This document shows positions 1-6,560 of a stretch of 10,936 nucleotides of DNA, one piece after another. A program made the translations under genes and the position numbers. The notes under the pieces were generated by a model, which searched no databases, was not told the DNA's origin, and worked only from the letters and a program-made list of their open reading frames with translations. Source of the DNA: Thermodesulfovibrio sp. (GTDB lineage Bacteria; Nitrospirota; Thermodesulfovibrionia; Thermodesulfovibrionales; JdFR-85); the NCBI GenBank assembly GCA_027050975.1, contig JALUAR010000203.1:1-10936 (forward strand), in the 5' to 3' direction. Each line of letters begins with the position of its first letter. Within the stretch, counting starts at the first letter, position 1.

Positions 1-61
1 CCATCCTGCAAACCTCCTTTCTTGGATTCTGGATGCTAAATCCTTAAGGTTTAAGGGATGG
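1..61. repeat. Imperfect palindrome at the window edge
   Basis: CCATCC (1-6) is complementary to GGATGG (56-61). AAACC (10-14) is complementary to GGTTT (48-52), and GGATT (24-28) to AATCC (39-43). Together the pairs nest into a long interrupted hairpin. It could be the tail of an element or terminator belonging to an upstream gene outside the window. There is no T-run directly after it. The helices are short and separated by mismatches, so chance remains possible. Confidence 0.3.
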
Positions 62-120
62 TTGCCCTCTTTGTCAATTATGAGGAAACAATACCCTTTC
101 GTGTAGATTATTTTTGAGGA

Positions 121-489
121 ATGTCGTCGACTGGCATGTCCTTTATTCATGGTGATATAATAGATTATATGGAAAGAGAATTCTATTTTTTTCACTATAG
201 TGTCTCTGAAGATGAGATACGCAGGGAGAAGGCCAAGGCCAGAAGGCTGAGACAGACCCGCTGGTGGCGCCAGAAAAAGAGCCGTGGCGTATGTCATTAC
301 TGTGGTAAAAAAACCGATCCAAGTGAGTTGACAATGGACCATCTTATCCCTCTCACAAGGGGCGGAAAGAGCATAAAAGCCAACCTTGTTCCTGCCTGTA
401 AGGAGTGCAACAATCGCAAAAAGTATATGCTACCGATGGAGTGGCAGGAATATCTGTCAGGACTTAAGGAAAGCATATTGGAGGATTAG
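121..489 (+). CDS. Small HNH endonuclease-fold protein
   Basis: This 122-residue protein carries one HNH/McrA-type zinc nuclease domain in its C-terminal half. Zinc-binding CxxC pairs are seen at C58/C61 and C93/C96. The ββα-metal core shows D73-H74, N88 in a GG...NLVPAC stretch, and N97/N98 after the second CxxC. Residues 30-56 are very basic (many R and K, with a WW), which suggests nucleic-acid binding. No other domain is visible. Single-domain HNH proteins of this size are common in bacterial chromosomes and mostly uncharacterised; the specificity cannot be deduced. The start is uncertain: a GAGGA sequence abuts ATG 121 with no spacer, so ATG 136 or ATG 169 could be used instead, and neither has an ideal Shine-Dalgarno. 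It lies 189 bp upstream of fabG, which has its own promoter candidates, so the two need not be cotranscribed. Confidence 0.85.
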   Translation: MSSTGMSFIHGDIIDYMEREFYFFHYSVSEDEIRREKAKARRLRQTRWWRQKKSRGVCHYCGKKTDPSELTMDHLIPLTRGGKSIKANLVPACKECNNRKKYMLPMEWQEYLSGLKESILED

Positions 490-536
490 CCTCTATCGGC
501 ATTTACACACATCCGCACAACTTCAAACTGCAAATA

Positions 537-562
537 AAATAACATCTACAACTTTGTTATTT
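537..562. promoter_or_regulatory. Inverted heptamer upstream of fabG
   Basis: AAATAAC (537-543) and GTTATTT (556-562) form a perfect 7-bp inverted repeat with a 12-nt spacer. The right arm overlaps the candidate -35 box of the fabG promoter. The same two heptamers recur upstream of pepA (5042-5063). This is compatible with an operator, but AT-rich repeats of this length also arise by chance. Confidence 0.3.
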
Positions 563-583
563 ATGACCTTTATCGGGTATAAT
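554..583 (+). promoter_or_regulatory. Candidate sigma-70 promoter for fabG
   Basis: A perfect TATAAT lies at 578-583, preceded by TTGTTA (554-559, four of six matches to TTGACA) with an 18-nt spacer. It would give a leader of roughly 85-90 nt before fabG. It is in the right place to drive the fabG-acpP-fabF-rnc cluster independently of the HNH gene. Confidence 0.5.
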
Positions 584-615
584 ATTGTTTCTGTATGAAC
601 AATCCTCTTAAAGGG

Positions 616-646
616 TTGGAAAAATATCCGCAAAGTTTGCTAAAAT
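616..646 (+). promoter_or_regulatory. Second candidate fabG promoter (extended -10)
   Basis: TGCTAAAAT (638-646) reads as an extended -10 element. TTGGAA (616-621) sits upstream with a 19-nt spacer. It could act as a proximal promoter in tandem with the one at 554-583. It is weaker evidence because of the long spacer. Confidence 0.3.
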
Positions 647-678
647 TTATTCCTGAAAATTTGAACTAGGGGGAAATT

Positions 679-1419
679 ATGGAACTGAAAGGCCAGAATG
701 CAATCGTAACAGGTGCTGGCAGAGGTATTGGCAGGGCAATTGCCGAGGCTTTGGCCGCAGAGGGGGTAAATATAGGAGTTGTGGATCTGAATATAGATGA
801 CGCGAAAGAGACTGCCGATATTCTTACTTCTAAAGGCGTAAAGGCAGTGGCTGTTAACGGTGATGTCTCCAAATCCGATAGCGTTAAGGAGATCTTTGAT
901 AAGGTAATAAAAGAGTTAGGCGGCGTGGACATTCTTGTTAACAATGCCGGTATCACAAGGGATGCGCTTTTGCTAAGAATGAAAGAAGAGGATTGGGACT
1001 CCGTAATAGATGTAAATCTGAAGAGTGTTTTTCTATGCTCTAAAGAGGCTGTCAAGGCAATGGCAAAAAAACGCTACGGAAGGATTATAAATATAGCCTC
1101 AGTAGTGGCCTTCACAGGCAACCCTGGACAGGCAAACTACTCTGCTTCAAAGGCAGGTATTGTAGGGCTAACAAAAACCACTGCCAAGGAGTATGCAAGC
1201 AGAGGGATTACTGTAAATGCAGTGGCACCGGGCTTTATAATGACAGCAATGACGGAAAAACTTCCTGAGAATGTAAAAGAGGAGATGTTAAAGACTATAC
1301 CACTGGGGAAGTTTGGCACACCTGAGGATGTTGCCAATGCCGTGGTATTTCTTGCCTCACCAGAGGCGGGTTATATTACAGGTCAGGTTATTCATGTAAA
1401 TGGCGGAATGTATATGTAA
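679..1419 (+). CDS. fabG: 3-oxoacyl-ACP reductase (FabG)
   Basis: FabG reduces 3-oxoacyl-ACP to 3-hydroxyacyl-ACP in the cytosolic type II fatty-acid cycle. The 246-residue length is typical. It is a classical short-chain dehydrogenase: dinucleotide-binding TGAGRGIG at 11-18, NNAG at 88-91, and the catalytic tetrad N113, S141, Y154 and K158. The C-terminal GG (in VNGGMYM) matches the family. Its placement directly before acpP and fabF favours FabG over another SDR. The start is well supported: AGGGGG at 668-673 lies 5 nt before ATG 679. One oddity is an aspartate (D36) at the end of β2, where NADPH-using FabG proteins usually lack an acidic residue, so NADH use is possible. A 107-bp gap follows before acpP. 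Confidence 0.95.
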   Translation: MELKGQNAIVTGAGRGIGRAIAEALAAEGVNIGVVDLNIDDAKETADILTSKGVKAVAVNGDVSKSDSVKEIFDKVIKELGGVDILVNNAGITRDALLLRMKEEDWDSVIDVNLKSVFLCSKEAVKAMAKKRYGRIINIASVVAFTGNPGQANYSASKAGIVGLTKTTAKEYASRGITVNAVAPGFIMTAMTEKLPENVKEEMLKTIPLGKFGTPEDVANAVVFLASPEAGYITGQVIHVNGGMYM

Positions 1420-1449
1420 ATATATATAAAAACGAATTCCCCGAGACAT

Positions 1450-1467
1450 ATTATTCCCCAAAATAAT
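1450..1467. repeat. Short inverted repeat in the fabG-acpP gap
   Basis: ATTATT (1450-1455) and AATAAT (1462-1467) are perfect inverted repeats with a 6-nt CCCCAA spacer. A -35-like TTGACT (1469-1474) follows immediately, although no good -10 lies at the usual distance. It could be an operator next to an acpP promoter. The short, AT-rich arms make this weak. Confidence 0.25.
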
Positions 1468-1481
1468 CTTGACTCAAGCAA

Positions 1482-1505
1482 GAGGCTCTGTAGCCTCATA
1501 TTTTC
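1482..1505 (+). terminator. Hairpin with T-rich tail between fabG and acpP
   Basis: GAGGCT (1482-1487) pairs perfectly with AGCCTC (1492-1497) around a CTGT loop. An ATATTTT stretch follows. This resembles a weak intrinsic terminator or attenuator. It could equally be a 5' stabilising hairpin in the acpP leader, because it ends 29 nt before the acpP start. A partial terminator here would let fabG and acpP reach different mRNA levels. Confidence 0.35.
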
Positions 1506-1526
1506 TGATAAGTGGAGGTAAGCACT

Positions 1527-1760
1527 ATGGTTGAAGAGAAGGTAAAAGAACTGATTTCAAAACAATTAGGAGTTGATCCATCACAGGTAACACCTGAGGC
1601 ATCATTTGTTGATGACCTGGGCGCAGACTCTCTTGATACAGTTGAGCTTGTTATGGCTTTTGAGGAGACCTTTGGCGTAGAGATACCTGATGAGGACGCA
1701 GAGAAAATTGCCAAGGTCCAGGATGCAATCGATTATATAAAGAGCAAAACTCAGGGATAA
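1527..1760 (+). CDS. acpP: Acyl carrier protein (AcpP)
   Basis: This is the 77-residue acidic carrier that holds growing acyl chains on a phosphopantetheine arm in the cytosol. The attachment serine is S35 in the DSL motif (GADSLDTVEL), with the usual acidic helix II (DTVELVMAFEE) and helix III regions after it. The length matches the family. I chose ATG 1527 because GGAGG at 1514-1518 lies 8 nt upstream. A GTG at 1512 would add five residues but would overlap that ribosome-binding site. It sits between fabG and fabF, and a 20-nt gap separates it from the fabF start. Its partners are FabG and FabF here, plus the phosphopantetheinyl transferase encoded elsewhere. Confidence 0.97.
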   Translation: MVEEKVKELISKQLGVDPSQVTPEASFVDDLGADSLDTVELVMAFEETFGVEIPDEDAEKIAKVQDAIDYIKSKTQG

Positions 1761-1780
1761 ATCAAAGGAGAGATACAACT

Positions 1781-3037
1781 TTGTGTGAAAACAAAAAACG
1801 GCGAGTTGTGATCACCGGTGTGGGGATGATTACTCCTCTGGGCACCGGTACTGAAAAGAGCTGGGATGCCCTTCTGGAGGGAAAATCTGGTATTGGACAT
1901 ATTACGCATTTTGATTGCTCAAACCTGCCTGTCCATATAGCCGGTGAGGTAAAGGATTTCAACCCGGCAGACTTTATCGAAGAGAAAGAGATAAAAAAGA
2001 TGGACAGGTTTATCCATTTTGCTATTGCAGCCTCTCAGATGGCTTTCGAAGACTCGGGGCTTAAGATCACCGAAAAGAATGCCGAAAGAGTAGGCGTAAT
2101 AATCGGCTCCGGTATTGGCGGATTGCCCAGTATTGAGCATTACACACGCGTCCTTTATGAAAAAGGACACAGGCGAATCACGCCTTTTTTTATCCCCATG
2201 AGCATTATTAATCTTGCCTCCGGAAGGGTCTCCATACTTCTTGGTGCAAGAGGACCGAATTCTGCCGTTGTCACAGCCTGCTCATCCGGTTCCCATGCAA
2301 TAGGAGATGCCTTCAGGATCATCCAGCGTGGAGAGGCTGATGCCATGATTGCCGGAGGCTCCGAAGCTGTTATCTGCGGACTCGGAATTGCCGGATTTGC
2401 CGTAATGAAGGCCCTTTCCAGGAGAAATGACGAGCCTGAAAAGGCAAGCAGACCCTTTGACCGCGACAGGGATGGCTTTGTAATGGCCGAGGGAGCCGGC
2501 ATAGTTGTACTTGAATCCCTTGAGAGCGCCCTGGAAAGAGGTGCAAGAATATATGCAGAGATTGTTGGTTATGGAATGACAGGAGATGCCTACCACATTA
2601 CATCTCCATCACCTGATGGTGAGGGTGCGGCAAGATGTATGAAACTGACCCTTGAGGATGCCGGCATCTCACCCGAAGAGGTGGACTATATTAATGCCCA
2701 CGGAACATCCACAAAGTATAATGACGAACTTGAGACGATGGCTATAAAAAACGTTTTTGGTGAGCATGCGTATAAACTGGCTGTTAGTTCAACAAAATCC
2801 ATGACCGGACACCTCCTTGGTGCGGCAGGAGGAGTTGAGGCTGTTATCAGCACCCTGAGCATCTATCACGGAATCGTACCGCCTACCACTAATCTTGAAA
2901 ACCCTGACCCTGAGTGCGACCTCGATTATGTGCCTAACAAGGCCCGCAAGATGGAAGTCAATTACGCCCTCTCCAACTCTTTTGGATTCGGTGGAACAAA
3001 TGCCTGCCTCCTATTCAAGAAATTTAAAGAAGATTGA
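1781..3037 (+). CDS. fabF: 3-oxoacyl-ACP synthase II (FabF/KAS II)
   Basis: This elongating condensing enzyme joins malonyl-ACP to acyl-ACP with release of CO2. The 418-residue thiolase-fold protein shows the catalytic set C167 (in VTACSSG), H307 (in NAHGTST), K339 and H344 (in STKSMTGH). The late glycine-rich FGFGGTNA segment is typical of KAS I/II. Cys-His-His chemistry distinguishes it from FabH (Cys-His-Asn). Translation appears to begin at TTG 1781: AAAGGAG at 1764-1770 is correctly spaced, and the GTG two bases later is followed directly by a stop in its frame. Its last 38 bp overlap the start of rnc, implying translational coupling. FabF rather than FabB is the best reading given its acpP neighbour. 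Confidence 0.96.
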   Translation: MCENKKRRVVITGVGMITPLGTGTEKSWDALLEGKSGIGHITHFDCSNLPVHIAGEVKDFNPADFIEEKEIKKMDRFIHFAIAASQMAFEDSGLKITEKNAERVGVIIGSGIGGLPSIEHYTRVLYEKGHRRITPFFIPMSIINLASGRVSILLGARGPNSAVVTACSSGSHAIGDAFRIIQRGEADAMIAGGSEAVICGLGIAGFAVMKALSRRNDEPEKASRPFDRDRDGFVMAEGAGIVVLESLESALERGARIYAEIVGYGMTGDAYHITSPSPDGEGAARCMKLTLEDAGISPEEVDYINAHGTSTKYNDELETMAIKNVFGEHAYKLAVSSTKSMTGHLLGAAGGVEAVISTLSIYHGIVPPTTNLENPDPECDLDYVPNKARKMEVNYALSNSFGFGGTNACLLFKKFKED

Positions 3038-3746
3038 AACTGCCATCAACTATACCTTCAAAAATCAGGCACTCCTGTTAGAGGCCCTGACACACAGCTC
3101 TTATTCCAATGAGCACCCCGAAGAGGCTGCTCCGTATAATGAAAGACTTGAGTTTCTGGGAGATGCAGTGCTGGGGCTATCGGTTGTTGAGGAGCTGTTC
3201 AAGGCAGAACAGAGACTTACCGAATCGGAGATGGCAAAGCTAAAGGCATTTCTCGTATCAAAAACCGTTCTGTCCGATCTGGCCCGTGAGATCAATCTTG
3301 GTGCTTCGCTACGGCTGGGAAAAGGGGAAGAGGCATCAGGAGGTAGGGACAAAGACAATATCCTAGCCGATGCCCTGGAGGCACTTTTCGGAGCGGTATT
3401 CCTGGATAGTGATTACACAACTGTAAAAAAACTGATAATCAGTCTGATGGGAAATATTCTGACCGAGACTATAAGAACCAGGCAGTCTCATGATTATAAG
3501 ACAGACCTGCAAGAGCTTACACAACAACGTTACGGATGTCTCCCCGAGTATCGAATTGTAAAAGAAGAAGGTAAAGAGCACAAAAAAACCTTTACTATAG
3601 AGGTCCTGATAAACGGAGAGCCTCTGGGCACAGGAAAGGGAAGGAGCAAAAAAGAGGCCCAGATGAATGCAGCAAGAAAGGCTCTCCAGTTCTTAAGGAG
3701 TCAAACCGCTGAAAAGCCTTTTTACAAAAAGCAAACCAGCAATTAG
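3000..3746 (+). CDS. rnc: Ribonuclease III
   Basis: RNase III cleaves double-stranded RNA, including rRNA precursors, as a dimer in the cytosol. The 248-residue protein has the N-terminal RNase III domain, with signature NERLEFLGDAVL at 47-58. Predicted Mg-binding and catalytic residues are E51, D55, D124 and E127. A C-terminal dsRNA-binding domain starts near D165 and ends in the usual KKEAQMNAARKAL helix. I placed the start at ATG 3000, 38 bp inside fabF, because GGTGGA at 2990-2995 precedes it and the length then matches the family. The frame stays open further upstream to an ATG at 2895, but that extension runs over conserved fabF sequence and resembles no RNase III N-terminus. The last 54 bp overlap the convergent permease gene. 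Confidence 0.93.
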   Translation: MPASYSRNLKKIETAINYTFKNQALLLEALTHSSYSNEHPEEAAPYNERLEFLGDAVLGLSVVEELFKAEQRLTESEMAKLKAFLVSKTVLSDLAREINLGASLRLGKGEEASGGRDKDNILADALEALFGAVFLDSDYTTVKKLIISLMGNILTETIRTRQSHDYKTDLQELTQQRYGCLPEYRIVKEEGKEHKKTFTIEVLINGEPLGTGKGRSKKEAQMNAARKALQFLRSQTAEKPFYKKQTSN

Positions 3747-4910
3747 GGTGACTGATGCGGCTACTGTGATGGTTACGGGAGTGCCAAGTATGTCGGCAAC
3801 AGAACCGATCAGAGCGCTTCCTATCGGGGCCATCCCAAGAAAAACCATGGAATAAACACTCATCACCCTTCCTCTTAACGAGTCATCCACCCTTAACTGA
3901 ATTGTACTGTTGGCGTTTGCCAGAAAGCTTACTATGGACCAGCCAGCCAGAAATAGCATTACATATGAGACAGTAGCAGTGCGGCTCAGGGAAAAAATTA
4001 TGAGCGACAATGGAAAGAGGATTGCAGACACACCCATGTATCTTGCTTTGTTCCTTATGTCACTTCTTAAGGCAATCATCATTGCAGCGGTAAAGGCACC
4101 CATTCCGGCCGAACTCATCAGCATACCAAGCCCCTGCGCTCCTATGCTGAGCACCCTGTCAGCAAAGACAGGCAGGAACTGGCTGTAAGGCATTCCGAAA
4201 AGACTGAATATCAGAATGGTTGTTATAATGCCAAGTATGTCCCTGTTTTTGATGATAAAGCGACCACCTTCACGAAGACTTTCCAGGAGCCCCCTTGATG
4301 TTTTAATGGGTTGAATACCTTTGAGCACCATTGCCCTTAGTGCCATTATTACCGGCAGAAAGCTTACAGCATTTATATAGAAACATGCAGGCAGACCGAT
4401 TTTTGCAATTGCCACACCTGCAATCAAAGGACCTATCATTCTCGCTCCGTTGAATGCTGCGGAACTGAGGGCAATAGCATTTAGCAGATTTCCCCGGCCC
4501 ACCATCTCGATAAGAAAGGACTGTCTCACGGGCATATCAATGGCATTTATCGTACCGATAAGAAAGGCTATTCCGATTGCATGCCATACGGTGACAACCC
4601 CTGTCTCCGTAAGAAGACCAAGGAGCAGAGGTGGAACCATGCTAACACTCTGGGTAATCAGAAGGATACTACGTTTTGGATATCTGTCAGCTAAAAAGCC
4701 TCCGAAGATGCTGAAAAAAAGAATCGGTAGCGTAAGTGCAGCTCCACCGAGACCGAGATAGAAAGGCGATTGGGTGAGAGAATAGATAAGCCATCCCTGT
4801 GCAACATGATGCATCCATGTGCCCGAAAGGGACAGCACCTGTGCAAGCCAGAAAAGCCTGAAGTTCTTCACATACAGTGCTGAAAATGGTTTCCTGTTCT
4901 GTTGTTTCAT
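3693..4910 (-). CDS. MFS efflux permease, MFS_3 (EntS-like) family
   Basis: This 405-residue, highly hydrophobic protein has the pattern of a 12-helix major facilitator in the inner membrane. The N-terminus (FRLFWLAQVLSLSGTWM, then QGWLIYSLTQSP) is characteristic of MFS_3/DHA3 exporters, a family that includes the enterobactin exporter EntS and macrolide efflux pumps. MFS motif A is clear: GGFLADRYPKR at 70-80, between helices 2 and 3. A short basic N-terminus and no signal peptide are as expected. The substrate cannot be read from sequence. ATG 4910 is the only reasonable start; a GGGGG run 11 nt upstream is a weak ribosome-binding site. It stands alone on this strand, convergent with rnc and divergent from pepA, so it is probably monocistronic. 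Confidence 0.88.
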   Translation of the reverse strand: MKQQNRKPFSALYVKNFRLFWLAQVLSLSGTWMHHVAQGWLIYSLTQSPFYLGLGGAALTLPILFFSIFGGFLADRYPKRSILLITQSVSMVPPLLLGLLTETGVVTVWHAIGIAFLIGTINAIDMPVRQSFLIEMVGRGNLLNAIALSSAAFNGARMIGPLIAGVAIAKIGLPACFYINAVSFLPVIMALRAMVLKGIQPIKTSRGLLESLREGGRFIIKNRDILGIITTILIFSLFGMPYSQFLPVFADRVLSIGAQGLGMLMSSAGMGAFTAAMMIALRSDIRNKARYMGVSAILFPLSLIIFSLSRTATVSYVMLFLAGWSIVSFLANANSTIQLRVDDSLRGRVMSVYSMVFLGMAPIGSALIGSVADILGTPVTITVAASVTLIAGLLFVKRLFSGLTP

Positions 4911-4988
4911 TCGATTTAATGCCCCCGTCGTTTTTCAATAGTCCTGAGCAGACGCAATCAATATGCATCCCAACTCAACAATTCTATC

Positions 4989-5013
4989 AAAAAACCGGAA
5001 CCTGAGTCTCCGG
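4989..5013 (-). terminator. Terminator-like hairpin upstream of the MFS gene
   Basis: On the minus strand, CCGGA (5013 down to 5009) pairs with TCCGG (4999 down to 4995) around a 9-nt loop. A G-T wobble may extend the stem. Six consecutive T residues (4994 down to 4989) follow. This is a textbook GC stem plus U-tract, oriented toward the permease and about 78 nt before its start. It may stop antisense transcription leaving the pepA side, or attenuate the permease transcript. Confidence 0.5.
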
Positions 5014-5033
5014 ATATTATTCCCATGACCTTT

Positions 5034-5063
5034 TTGACGATAAATAACAGTACGTCGTTATTT
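5034..5063 (+). promoter_or_regulatory. Candidate pepA control region with inverted heptamer
   Basis: TTGACG (5034-5039, five of six matches to the -35 consensus) lies 17 nt before a poor -10 candidate, GTTATT (5057-5062). A perfect inverted repeat AAATAAC (5042-5048) / GTTATTT (5057-5063), with an 8-nt spacer, covers the spacer and -10 position. A bound repressor there could block polymerase. The same heptamers occur upstream of fabG (537-562). Confidence 0.35.
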
Positions 5064-5102
5064 CCTGGTAAAACCCCTCGTATTTGAGTTAAAATAAATG
5101 CT

Positions 5103-6560
5103 ATGGACCTCAAACTGACCAACAGGAACGAAAACAATATTCAGTGCGATGCTCTGGTTTTACCAGTCTTTAAGGATGAAAATCGTTACGGTAACCTGAC
5201 ATCTTCGGTAGTTAACGAAATTGAGTCTCTCCTTAAGAAAAAATTCTTCAGGGCAAAACATCTTGACACCTATCTCCTCCATATTGTCTCGGACATCTCG
5301 CCAAAGAGGGTTCTTCTTATAGGGTTGGGTAAAAGACAGGATAGCACATCGGAAAAACTCAGACAGGCAGGAGGTACCGTAGCCTCTACTGCTCAAAAGT
5401 ACGGGTTGAGAAACCTTGCAATCTCAACAGACAACATATCTCAAAGCAATCCTTCTCCCTTTATAGAAGGGCTTTTGCTTGGTGCATACAGGTACAAAAG
5501 GTATAAAACCTTGGAGGAGGATAATGATGAAGGAGGGTATCCTGACAGGATCCAGATTATACAAACAGAGGGTGTGAAAAAGGAAGAAATAGAGGATATA
5601 AAAACTATTACCTCAGCAGTACACTTTGCCAGAGACCTTGTGAATACCCCTTCAAATGACCTCACACCTTCCGATCTTGTAAATGTTGCAAAAACACTTA
5701 AGGACAGAAAGACAAAGTTAACCGTACTTGACAGAAAGGAAGCCACAAAAGAGGGACTCGGGGCCTTTCTGGCAGTAAGCCGCGGTTCAAAGGAGGAGCC
5801 AAAATTTATCGTGATCGAGTACAAAGGTGGAAAGAAGCCAACTATTGTCCTTATCGGAAAGTCCATCACCTTTGACAGTGGCGGTATATCTCTGAAGCCT
5901 TCCGAAGGGATGGAGAAGATGAAGTATGACATGGCAGGCGGAGCAGCTGTATTGGGAGTGATAAAGTATGCAATAGAGACAAAGCTTCCGGTTTGCATAA
6001 TAGGCATACTGCCTGCCACTGAAAACCTTCCCGGAGGTTCCGCCACAAAGCCCGGAGATGTTGTAAAGAGTATTACCGGAAAAACCATAGAGATCATTAA
6101 CACCGATGCAGAAGGCCGTCTTGCTCTTGCCGATGCTATCGGGTATGCAAAGAGATTCGCTCCAGATGTTATAATAGATATTGCTACCCTGACAGGCGCA
6201 TGCAGTATTGCCCTTGGAGGCGAGGCAATGGCCTTAATGGGTAACAACGAAAAGATCATAAACAGTCTTAAAGAGTCTTCGGAGCATTCCGGAGAGAAAG
6301 TCTGGCAGATGCCACTTTATGAGGAGTACAGAGAGTATCTAAAAAGCGATATTGCAGATATTAAAAACACCGGTGGCAGGTCAGGCTCACTGGTTACTGC
6401 TGGATACTTTCTCAAGGAATTTGCTGAAGATGCTCCCTGGGCACACCTTGATATAGCCTCAACAGCCTGGACAGACAGGGACAGACCTTACAGCCCCAAG
6501 GGAGCAACAGGAGTCGGTGTAAGGCTCTTAATACAGTTTCTCAAGGAGTACATGAAATGA
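5103..6560 (+). CDS. pepA: Leucyl (cytosol) aminopeptidase, M17 family
   Basis: This cytosolic di-metal exopeptidase removes N-terminal residues from peptides; some family members also bind DNA as regulators. At 485 residues it is of normal length. The N-terminal ~150 residues form the variable domain and the rest is the catalytic domain. Metal and active-site residues are all visible: K253 and D258 in GKSITFDSGG, K265, D276 in KYDMAGG, and D335/E337/R339 in the signature NTDAEGRL. ATG 5103 has no convincing Shine-Dalgarno. A TAAAAT at 5090-5095 ends only 7 nt before it, so a near-leaderless transcript is one possibility. The stop overlaps the start of the next gene by 4 bp (ATGA), indicating coupled translation and a shared operon. 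Confidence 0.95.
   Translation: MDLKLTNRNENNIQCDALVLPVFKDENRYGNLTSSVVNEIESLLKKKFFRAKHLDTYLLHIVSDISPKRVLLIGLGKRQDSTSEKLRQAGGTVASTAQKYGLRNLAISTDNISQSNPSPFIEGLLLGAYRYKRYKTLEEDNDEGGYPDRIQIIQTEGVKKEEIEDIKTITSAVHFARDLVNTPSNDLTPSDLVNVAKTLKDRKTKLTVLDRKEATKEGLGAFLAVSRGSKEEPKFIVIEYKGGKKPTIVLIGKSITFDSGGISLKPSEGMEKMKYDMAGGAAVLGVIKYAIETKLPVCIIGILPATENLPGGSATKPGDVVKSITGKTIEIINTDAEGRLALADAIGYAKRFAPDVIIDIATLTGACSIALGGEAMALMGNNEKIINSLKESSEHSGEKVWQMPLYEEYREYLKSDIADIKNTGGRSGSLVTAGYFLKEFAEDAPWAHLDIASTAWTDRDRPYSPKGATGVGVRLLIQFLKEYMK

Noticed and set aside
478..494. GAGG/CCTC hairpin at the HNH stop codon
   Set aside because: The stem is only 4 bp and has no T-run, too weak to call a terminator.
386..598. 70-codon plus-strand frame overlapping the HNH gene end
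   Set aside because: It is out of frame with the HNH gene, covers its zinc motif region and the fabG promoter, and shows no domain or ribosome-binding site.
2155..2502. Minus-strand open frames inside fabF
   Set aside because: They are antisense to conserved catalytic fabF sequence, with low-complexity alanine/proline/serine content and no motif.
2895..2999. 35-residue N-terminal extension of RNase III
   Set aside because: It runs over conserved fabF coding sequence in another frame and matches no RNase III feature; ATG 3000 has a better ribosome-binding site and normal length.
3714..3733. CTTTT/AAAAG stem near the rnc end with TTTT on the minus side
   Set aside because: The stem is almost all A-T and lies inside both coding sequences, so it is a poor terminator; it is mentioned only because no better one separates the convergent genes.
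5441..6259. 272-codon open frame on the minus strand, antisense to pepA
   Set aside because: It lies wholly within pepA, whose active-site motifs are complete. The antisense translation is serine/proline-rich and has no recognisable domain, as expected of a shadow frame.
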